Assembly: GCF_016406325.1 (NCBI RefSeq)
Contig: NZ_CP066370.1
Coordinates: forward strand, 3,658,001 to 3,722,000
DNA from: Shewanella putrefaciens
GTDB taxonomy: Bacteria; Pseudomonadota; Gammaproteobacteria; Enterobacterales; Shewanellaceae
Direction of reading: 5' to 3'
Length of the DNA stretch: 64,000 nt
This document shows positions 58,241 through 64,000 of this stretch, one piece after another. The notes under the pieces were generated by a model that saw only the letters and a program-made list of their open reading frames with translations, made no database searches and was not told where the DNA came from. Within the stretch, counting starts at the first letter, position 1. Each line of letters opens with the position of its first letter. The position numbers and the translations under genes are program-made.

Positions 58241-59140
58241 TTAAAGACAAGTATCACTCCAACAGGCGGTCACCTTAGCACCCGCCTGTTTAAGTAACTG
58301 CACAACACTCTTATCACCCACAACATGACCAGCCCCAATCACCACAAATAACGGTGCTGGCACATCACTGGCATCCATAAGCTTAAGAATACCCTCAGCC
58401 ATTGTGTGATTTCGCTGCCATAGGATCTTATCTATAATCCGAGTATCACCCTCGCCGCCCATCTGTTCTTGCATAATAGTATCAAGTTCGGTCTCGTCAC
58501 CCGAACGCCACGCCGTTATCAGCGATAAAAGCTCATCATCCGACACACTAATCGCATCTCGCACCATAGACCACTGCTCTTGGCTGTCGAACGTAGCTAA
58601 CAACTGAAATTGAGATTCTGCAGTTTCCAGCTCAAACACTGGCAGTGTTTTATTACGAGCCATCAACTGTGCATCAACACCATAATCAGTGCTATAACCT
58701 AAGCCATTGTAACGTAAGAGATTGAGTTGAGTCGCCTGTAACCAAGGTGCAAATGATTGAATTGACTGACATACACTTGCTCTACTCGCACAGTAAAGCG
58801 TCATACTCTCAACAGTTTGCTTATCGCGGTTCTGCCAATCTAAGCCCTTAGTGCCATCTGCCATCCCATACTTTTGCAATAGCGCGCGGCTATCGACTTT
58901 ATTCATATCGACTTCAACCACTAACCCCTTGGCTTTGCTAAACGCTGTTTCAATTTGCTCAGGTAAGGGATAAAAATCGCGATTACCAATATGAATTGAT
59001 CCCAATAAATAGGCACTTTTACCCTGCCACTGCACTTGATAAAACGGCGGTTTATCGCTTGGTGCCGCAAAAATTGCGGCATGAAAAAATAATGTCACAC
59101 AACTGATTGCGGCGATGAGTCGTCTGTGGCTTGTTGCCAT
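58241..59140 (-). CDS. TraB/GumN family protein
   Basis: The 299-residue precursor has an N-terminal signal sequence (LIAAISCVTLFFHAAIFA). The family core is clear: YLLGSIHIGNRDFYPLPEQIETAFSKAKGLVVEVDM, with the GSxH motif, and later FVVIGAGHVVGDKSVVQLL, with the second GxxH motif. Together they suggest a Tiki-like metal-dependent peptidase fold. The N-terminus reads DKPPFYQVQWQGKSA, typical of secreted GumN-type proteins. Its substrate is not known. It diverges from the small gene at 59189. Confidence 0.92.
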   Translation of the reverse strand: MATSHRRLIAAISCVTLFFHAAIFAAPSDKPPFYQVQWQGKSAYLLGSIHIGNRDFYPLPEQIETAFSKAKGLVVEVDMNKVDSRALLQKYGMADGTKGLDWQNRDKQTVESMTLYCASRASVCQSIQSFAPWLQATQLNLLRYNGLGYSTDYGVDAQLMARNKTLPVFELETAESQFQLLATFDSQEQWSMVRDAISVSDDELLSLITAWRSGDETELDTIMQEQMGGEGDTRIIDKILWQRNHTMAEGILKLMDASDVPAPLFVVIGAGHVVGDKSVVQLLKQAGAKVTACWSDTCL

Positions 59141-59188
59141 ATCCTTTGCCCCTTATAATTCCTGCAAATTTTACAATGAGACGCTGTT

Positions 59189-59497
59189 ATGCCACACACT
59201 AAGGTTATAGAGCAACTGAAAGAAAACCTTCAAACCGCCTATCGCCAAGCCATAGATGCCGACGCTAAATTAGATGAACTGAAAAAAGCGGGCTATGGAA
59301 AATTCACCAGCATCTTTACGGCAGATCAAGGATTTATCATTTCGAGTAATCGTTTTTTGCCCTACGTGCAAGAGCTCGTTGATGATTTAACCACATTAGA
59401 GAGCCAACCGACGCTCGATCCTGTCGCACTTGAAACCTATGTGCGCCAATTAGGTATCCTATTGAAAACACTTCAGGTCTTTAAAAAACAGAGCTAA
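59189..59497 (+). CDS. Small helical protein of unknown function
   Basis: The 102 residues form a soluble, helix-rich protein (KVIEQLKENLQTAYRQAIDADAKLDEL, then SNRFLPYVQELVDDLTTLESQP). A GAGACG ribosome site precedes the ATG. The phrase KFTSIFTADQGFIISSNRFLPYVQEL is weakly reminiscent of PriC-type replication restart proteins, but it is too short and divergent for me to assign it. It stands alone upstream of the EAL-GGDEF gene, with a weak hairpin between them. Confidence 0.7.
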   Translation: MPHTKVIEQLKENLQTAYRQAIDADAKLDELKKAGYGKFTSIFTADQGFIISSNRFLPYVQELVDDLTTLESQPTLDPVALETYVRQLGILLKTLQVFKKQS

Positions 59498-59509
59498 CTT
59501 CTTTATCTA

Positions 59510-59540
59510 AGCGCTAAAATTTTTCGTTAAGTTTAGCGCT
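59510..59540 (+). terminator. Weak terminator after the 59189 gene
   Basis: The arms AGCGCTAAA (59510-59518) and TTTAGCGCT (59532-59540) form a 9-bp stem followed by TTCCCTTTCC, a poor T tail. Confidence 0.55.
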
Positions 59541-59598
59541 TTCCCTTTCCTCTTTACCCTGTTAGCGCCAGAGAAAACCCCTTTTAACGCCACAAAAA

Positions 59599-59632
59599 TT
59601 GTCATCATTTTGTCATTTCTAAGTCATAGACT
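59599..59632 (+). promoter_or_regulatory. Pho box and -10 element upstream of the EAL-CBS-GGDEF gene
   Basis: TTGTCATCATTTTGTCAT (59599-59616) holds two TGTCA repeats with an 11-bp period, and a third near-repeat (AGTCA) continues the period at 59622. Ten bases after the box a -10-like TAGACT (59627-59632) follows, as in classic PhoB-activated promoters. The start codon is 28 bases further on, with AAGGGG as ribosome site. This is a motif-based prediction. Confidence 0.65.
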
Positions 59633-59660
59633 CCGCAAACACAGACGAAGGGGCTGAATA

Positions 59661-61415
59661 ATGACAAGTTTAGATCTCGCTAAAGAGCTTGATAAAATAA
59701 TTTCTAAAGGGGCTATCAGTCCATTATTCCAGCCTATTTTCAATATATTAGAACATAAGATCCATGGATTTGAGGCCCTAAGTCGCGGCCCAGAACACAG
59801 CCCATTATATTCACCCGTTCCCCTTTTTCAGACCGCCGAACATCAGGGTAAACTCAGTGAACTCGAAACCCTCTGTCGACGGATTTCACTTGAGCAATTT
59901 AAATTCCGTCAGTTTCAGGGGCGACTATTTATCAATATCTCACCCAAGGCGCTGTTAGATCCCTGCCACCCCAAAGGTATGACACTGCAACTATTGCAAC
60001 AGCTTGGGATTTCACCTTCACAGGTAGTTATTGAACTCTCGGAGCAATATCCTGCGGATGATATAGACCTGCTTAAATCCTGCTTAAATCACTATCGTAG
60101 TCAAGGATTTATGACGGCAATTGACGATTTAGGTGCGGGATATTCTGGCTTAAGACTCTGGTCAGAATTGTCACCCGATTATGTGAAGATTGATCGTCAC
60201 TTTATCCATCAGATCGACTCAACCCCAGTAAAACAAGAATTTGTGCGATCCATTGTTGAACTCTGTCAGAGTTTAACCTGTAAAGTGATAGCCGAAGGGA
60301 TTGAAACTCAAGAGGAATTAGCAGTACTTAAACAACTTGGCATTGTGTATTGCCAAGGTTATTTACTCGGTCGTCCTGAGGCTATGCCCTGCAGAGCAAT
60401 GAAAGCCACCTTAGTTCCCAATAATACCCAAGCACAACCCCGATATAGTGAGTCAGCAGAAAGCCTCTGTTGCAGTGCCGTTACCGTTCTACCAAACCTA
60501 AAGCTTAAACATCTAAGTGATACTTTTATCTCCCAACCTGCACTGCAAGCAGTTGTTGTGGTTGAAGATCAAGTACCCCAAGGTATTATTAGCCGTGCAA
60601 CATTACTTGAGCTTTTTAGCACCCCCTATGGTCGAGCATTACATGAAAATCATGCCGTTAGCGAGGTCATGGATCCTCAGGTACTGCAGATAGAAGCCAA
60701 TGAACCCCTTTCGACTGTTAGTCAGCTACTAACGTCAGAAAGTGCAAATACCGTGGCACAGCAATTTATTATTCTGCGCCGTGGCAAATTGCTCGGCATT
60801 GGTCACACCAAAGATCTATTACAGCGCATAACTGAGCACAGAATTAAAATGGCACGCCATGCTAATCCACTTACGGACTTGCCGGGAAATGTGCCTATAC
60901 AAGAAGAGCTAAAGCGACTAAGAATTCAACAAAAGTCTTTTTACCTCGCTTATTTCGATCTGTGTCATTTTAAACCCTACAACGATATTTATGGTTTTTG
61001 TCGTGGTGATGAAGTGATTTGCGAAGTGGCCAATTTATTAATGAAATATAAAAGTGATAACTGCTTTATTGGCCATGTGGGAGGCGATGATTTTGTGATA
61101 ATTAGTACATGCGATCAAATCGTAACTCGTTGTCAGCGGATATTGACTGACTTTGAACACCATAAACAATTGTTCTATAGTGCCGAACATTGGCAAGCAC
61201 AACAAATGCTGGCAGATGATAGACAGGGGCAAGCCTGCTACCACAAACTTATAAGCCTATGCGTTGGCTTACTCTCGCCGGAACATACCCATAATTGCAA
61301 TGAACATAGCTTGTCCACTCTGAGTGCGAGGGCAAAAAAACAGGCAAAATCCGCAAGTAATGGATTTTGCCTGTTGGAAAATAATGCACTCAATCCACAC
61401 GCATTAATCGCTTAA
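59661..61415 (+). CDS. EAL-CBS-GGDEF protein, probable c-di-GMP phosphodiesterase
   Basis: The 584 residues run EAL (about 15-250), a CBS pair (about 270-395) and GGDEF (about 405-570). The EAL catalytic set is intact: E38-A-L, N in LFINISPKAL, E in VIELSEQ, the DDLGAGYS loop, K in DYVKIDRHF, AEGIE and QGYLLGRP. The GGDEF motif is GGDDF (474-478) and no clear RxxD site precedes it, so cyclase activity is doubtful and a regulatory GTP-binding role is possible. There is no membrane segment. A Pho-box-like promoter lies directly upstream. Confidence 0.92.
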   Translation: MTSLDLAKELDKIISKGAISPLFQPIFNILEHKIHGFEALSRGPEHSPLYSPVPLFQTAEHQGKLSELETLCRRISLEQFKFRQFQGRLFINISPKALLDPCHPKGMTLQLLQQLGISPSQVVIELSEQYPADDIDLLKSCLNHYRSQGFMTAIDDLGAGYSGLRLWSELSPDYVKIDRHFIHQIDSTPVKQEFVRSIVELCQSLTCKVIAEGIETQEELAVLKQLGIVYCQGYLLGRPEAMPCRAMKATLVPNNTQAQPRYSESAESLCCSAVTVLPNLKLKHLSDTFISQPALQAVVVVEDQVPQGIISRATLLELFSTPYGRALHENHAVSEVMDPQVLQIEANEPLSTVSQLLTSESANTVAQQFIILRRGKLLGIGHTKDLLQRITEHRIKMARHANPLTDLPGNVPIQEELKRLRIQQKSFYLAYFDLCHFKPYNDIYGFCRGDEVICEVANLLMKYKSDNCFIGHVGGDDFVIISTCDQIVTRCQRILTDFEHHKQLFYSAEHWQAQQMLADDRQGQACYHKLISLCVGLLSPEHTHNCNEHSLSTLSARAKKQAKSASNGFCLLENNALNPHALIA

Positions 61416-61429
61416 GGTGGCTTTTACAT

Positions 61430-61954
61430 CTAAATCTTAGGGGCGATGGTCTTTTTTAACCAGTCGTTTAGCATCTGTGTTTCATACATAAAAGGTTTAT
61501 CGTTTAAGGGCTGAATACCCGTTAAAAACCCCATATCAGATAATTTTTCATCCCCAGCAACGATCACTTTATCATTCTCTAACACCTGGTAGCTAAAGGT
61601 GATTCGTGGTGGGTAAATATCCTTCACAACCCGTAAATCATTTGCCGTTGCACCAAATGTTGGACGCATATCCCCCGCTAAATCCACATCGGTAACCATC
61701 ATTTCAAGCTTTTGATTGGGTTTTAAAATTTTAGCGGCTTCTTTATTGATATTCTTGGTTAAGGTCTCAAATAAGCGAGTCTCATAACGGGATTGAACTT
61801 CCCCCGATGATTTAATATCGCGAAAATCCTTCGGATTTTGCCAAACAATTTTTACCACACCATCTTCCGTGACAGGATGGGTTGATGTTTCATCTGCGGC
61901 CCACACTGCACTGCAACTTAATACCCCTGCGAGTAAAAGGAATTGAACTTTCAT
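61430..61954 (-). CDS. Secreted DUF3016-like protein
   Basis: The 174-residue precursor has a signal peptide (MKVQFLLLAGVLSCSAVWA). The body matches the DUF3016 pattern as I recall it: VKIVWQNPKDFRDIKSSGEVQSRYETRLFETLTKNINKEAAKIL, MVTDVDLAGDMRPTFG, and PRITFSYQVLENDKVIVAGDEKLSDMGFL. No catalytic residues are evident. It is likely periplasmic. The gene is convergent with the EAL-GGDEF gene at a 14-bp gap. No role is known. Confidence 0.8.
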   Translation of the reverse strand: MKVQFLLLAGVLSCSAVWAADETSTHPVTEDGVVKIVWQNPKDFRDIKSSGEVQSRYETRLFETLTKNINKEAAKILKPNQKLEMMVTDVDLAGDMRPTFGATANDLRVVKDIYPPRITFSYQVLENDKVIVAGDEKLSDMGFLTGIQPLNDKPFMYETQMLNDWLKKTIAPKI

Positions 61955-62226
61955 GCTTGCCTCCTAGGCCTAATCATTTCTATATTGACAGTACAAAATC
62001 TAACCTGAACTAAAGCTTAACGCAAAACAGTCTCAAGAACATAAAATAAACACAAGCATTTGTATAATAAACAAAATATTTCACTTTGCTGTAAATTGAC
62101 ACGTATCTTTTTGTATCGACACTGCACTAAGTAAGTGCAGCGTTATAAATTTGTGATCATTTTGCGCGCATCTTGATTAAAAACACGTTATTCTTCGCCT
62201 ATTGTTTATATGGCTACGATTAGAAA

Positions 62227-62535
62227 ATGAAATTCCCCGTTGTACCTGTGTTCATTCTTATTCTTTTTACCTGTTTCGCCAGTGCGATTTGGTTTATCTC
62301 CCCAGACAGTAAAGATGACCATCACCAAACTTGGTCATCCTTTATCTACACCCATGGGTATGACTCTGGAAAATACAAAAAAACAGATAATTTTGATCAT
62401 TATGATGCCTGCCGAGATTTTGCCCGGGTGCAATCTTCTCTCTATGATAATGTCCCTTGGGAATGTGGTTTAAATTGTGAATTTGATCCACGCAAACAAG
62501 GGTTTCAATGCAAAAAAATGAAAAATGACAATTAA
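62227..62535 (+). CDS. Small membrane-anchored or secreted protein, Cys-containing
   Basis: The 102 residues begin with a hydrophobic signal/anchor (FPVVPVFILILFTCFASAIWFI). The outside part contains four cysteines (Y-D-A-C-R-D, PWECGLNCEFD, GFQCKK) that could form two disulfides. ATG 62227 follows an AT-rich leader with only a weak ribosome site. No family is recognised. It is convergent with the DUF4240-like gene. Confidence 0.65.
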   Translation: MKFPVVPVFILILFTCFASAIWFISPDSKDDHHQTWSSFIYTHGYDSGKYKKTDNFDHYDACRDFARVQSSLYDNVPWECGLNCEFDPRKQGFQCKKMKNDN

Positions 62536-62566
62536 GGCCTATTCCACAGAGATTAATGATTAACGT

Positions 62567-63076
62567 TTAAAATGGAAAACGGGCACTTAACTCAGGATAT
62601 TGCTGTTTAAGATCCTTAGGTTTAGTGCTAAATTTTTTACCAACAGGAGTCGCTTTACCCGATGGCATAAAAGGTAACTCTTGACCCGTCCTATCTTCAT
62701 ATAGCTGCCCAGCAATTAAGTCGTACTCATCGACAAAGGGATAGGCATATCCGTCTTTCTCTGGCCATGCGGATAAACGCGCTAGGCTATCAGGATGTGT
62801 AATAACTGCATCATAACGCTCTTGCCCTAAAGAAATAAGAAAACATCTAAACTCCGCAAAAGCATATTCAGAATCACACCCAGTGATAATATAAGCCGCT
62901 CCCCATACTGACCATAAATAGCTACGCCGCATCTGTTGGCTAAATATTTTATCGAAAGCTTTTAATTCTTCATTACTGAGTTCGGTGAGTTTTTGCTTGA
63001 GTGCCTGCACTAAAGATTCCTGTGGTTGTGCAGCCTCAGTACGCGTAACCAATGCCCAAAATTCAACTTCTGTCAT
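62567..63076 (-). CDS. DUF4240-like protein
   Basis: The 169 residues open with MTEVEFWALVTRTEAAQ and continue ALKQKLTELSNEELKAFDKIFSQQMRRSYLWSVWGAAYIITGCDSEYAFAEFRCFLISLG. This is the pattern of the DUF4240 family, found also in Streptomyces and other bacteria. It is a soluble helical protein with no signal peptide. No function is known. The start at ATG 63076 is 45 bp from the divergent gene at 63121/63205. Confidence 0.85.
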   Translation of the reverse strand: MTEVEFWALVTRTEAAQPQESLVQALKQKLTELSNEELKAFDKIFSQQMRRSYLWSVWGAAYIITGCDSEYAFAEFRCFLISLGQERYDAVITHPDSLARLSAWPEKDGYAYPFVDEYDLIAGQLYEDRTGQELPFMPSGKATPVGKKFSTKPKDLKQQYPELSARFPF

Positions 63077-63204
63077 AACCTAAACCTATTAACTATACCC
63101 GTGCAAAGGCAATATTCTACATGATAATGCGGTTATGCTGGACTCAGTTCAGCGCTTTTCCTACACTGCCTCATCCTAAGACCACGAAATCCATCAGTCA
63201 TTCA

Positions 63205-63585
63205 ATGCCTAAACGTCTCATTTTACTCACCGCGCTCTATTGCCTCTTTAGCATAGTCGCACTATGGCGAGCAATAACAACCCAATCCTTTGATTTATTT
63301 ACCTTAGGAGTGCTTCCCGTACTAGTAGGTATCCTGATGCGAGCCCCTTGGTCAAGCCTAGTGCTTAAAATCTATCTTGGAATGCAAACCCTCGGTTTTT
63401 CAGCGCTTGGTATCACTGCGGTGATTGCCTACCGTATCACACCAGAAGACGTAAAAGTGTTCTTTGCAGGTAAGCAAATTCCGATGCTACCACTTGTTAT
63501 CGGCATAATTGCTATGTTGTTAGTACAATATTGGGCAGCATTTTCTAAAGTCACTTACCAGTATTTAAGTGGTAAAACAGAGTAA
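63205..63585 (+). CDS. Small inner-membrane protein of unknown function
   Basis: ATG 63205 (MPKRLILLTALYCLFSIVALWRAIT) is preferred to 63121, because the upstream extension is polar, lacks a ribosome site and nearly overlaps the divergent promoter region. The 126 residues contain four hydrophobic helices (residues 4-20, 33-50, 60-78 and 96-113 approximately), with a short loop TPEDVKVFFAGKQIPMLP. No family is recognised. It lies 82 bp before the receiver-domain gene. Confidence 0.6.
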   Translation: MPKRLILLTALYCLFSIVALWRAITTQSFDLFTLGVLPVLVGILMRAPWSSLVLKIYLGMQTLGFSALGITAVIAYRITPEDVKVFFAGKQIPMLPLVIGIIAMLLVQYWAAFSKVTYQYLSGKTE

Positions 63586-63667
63586 TAGCGGATTTATTGC
63601 TAAGCTGTTATTTATAGCGTAGCTTAACAATCCTATAAAAGACCCTCAGCTAATACCGACGAAAACT

Positions 63668-64000
63668 ATGAGTCATCTATCACCCAACGAATTATCCATT
63701 CTCTTAGTAGAGCCTTCGGATACGCAACGCCGAATCATTATTCAGCATCTACAACAAGAAGGGATTGTCAGCATTCAAACGGCTGCAAATATCGAAGAGG
63801 CTAAAGCCGTGGTTGGCCGCCATAAACCCGATCTCATCGCCAGTGCAATGCATTTCGAAGATGGCACTGCCATCGATCTACTCAGCTATTTACGTGTAAA
63901 TAGTGACTACAAAGACATTCAGTTTATGTTGGTGTCGAGCGAATGCCGTCGCGAGCAATTGGAGATTTTTAGACAATCAGGCGTAGTCGCTATCTTACCT
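63668..64000 (+). CDS. Receiver-domain protein lacking the phospho-acceptor Asp (N-terminal part)
   Basis: The open frame from ATG 63668 runs off the right edge, leaving 111 residues. It has the receiver fold (LSILLVEPSDTQRRIIIQHLQQEGI, KPDLIASAMHFEDGTAIDLLSYLR, FMLVSSECRREQLEIFRQSGVVAILP). The acidic pocket is reduced (VEPS for the usual DD pair), and the phospho-acceptor position reads S-A-M in place of S-D-M, so it should not be phosphorylated in the normal way. Such pseudo-receivers often act as protein-binding modules. The output domain lies outside the window. Confidence 0.8.
   Translation, partial: MSHLSPNELSILLVEPSDTQRRIIIQHLQQEGIVSIQTAANIEEAKAVVGRHKPDLIASAMHFEDGTAIDLLSYLRVNSDYKDIQFMLVSSECRREQLEIFRQSGVVAILP

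Noticed and set aside
62100..62226. CRP-like half site TGTGATCATTTTGCGC before the 62227 gene
   Set aside because: Only the left half matches TGTGA-N6-TCACA; the right half is unrelated.

Overview
The window looks like a chromosomal segment of a Shewanella-type gammaproteobacterium. The basis is gene content and order (sspBA next to petABC, then tsaE-amidase-mutL-miaA-hfq-hflX-hflK-hflC, rsgA-psd, rapA, a PhoH-family ATPase, fhs), the moderate GC content and the signalling-rich gene set. This rests on recognised families; no database search was possible. There are no rRNA genes, CRISPR arrays, prophages or complete insertion sequences.

Layout. 1-1912: the N-terminal 637 residues of a secreted M16 zinc peptidase running off the left edge. 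2054-3600: a small AT-rich scar with a broken TPR gene, a short membrane ORF and a probable orphan immunity protein. 3806-7471: two leftward units, sspA-sspB and the cytochrome bc1 operon petABC, each with a terminator. 7835-17947: the leftward housekeeping cluster nnr, tsaE, amidase, mutL, miaA, hfq, hflX, hflK, hflC. 19082-19677: an array of three identical tRNA-Gly(GCC) genes mixed with decayed copies. 19787-27361: orn (leftward), then rsgA, psd, an EamA transporter, a frame-interrupted MscK-like channel and a glycerophosphodiesterase (rightward).

27377-41348 is rich in signalling genes: an Aer-like chemoreceptor, bfd behind a probable Fur box, thiopurine methyltransferase, a Cys-rich small protein diverging from a Ser/Thr kinase across a probable FNR/EtrA box, a large zinc metalloprotease, a hybrid histidine kinase and a PhoH-family ATPase. 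41751-49616 holds rapA, a DUF3530-like protein, a crotonase, a response regulator with a CheC-like phosphatase domain paired with a PAS-GGDEF diguanylate cyclase, and rraB. 49603-53730 holds an acyltransferase and a zinc-uptake cluster (periplasmic chaperone-like protein, His-rich outer-membrane protein, ZnuA, ZnuB) with no ATPase gene. 54017-64000 holds a 41-residue membrane protein with its own terminator, fhs, a MaoC protein, cmoM, a TraB/GumN protein, an EAL-CBS-GGDEF protein behind a Pho box, several small proteins and the start of a receiver protein lacking the phospho-acceptor aspartate.

The most useful new leads are two sites matching the PhoB consensus, each with a -10 element at the expected distance: one before the PhoH-family ATPase and one before the EAL-CBS-GGDEF gene. 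Together they suggest that phosphate starvation is wired into c-di-GMP turnover. Other leads are the CheC/diguanylate cyclase module, the kinase/Cys-rich pair under a shared redox box, the 8-A frameshift in the channel gene, the decaying tRNA-Gly array and the zinc cluster without an ATPase.
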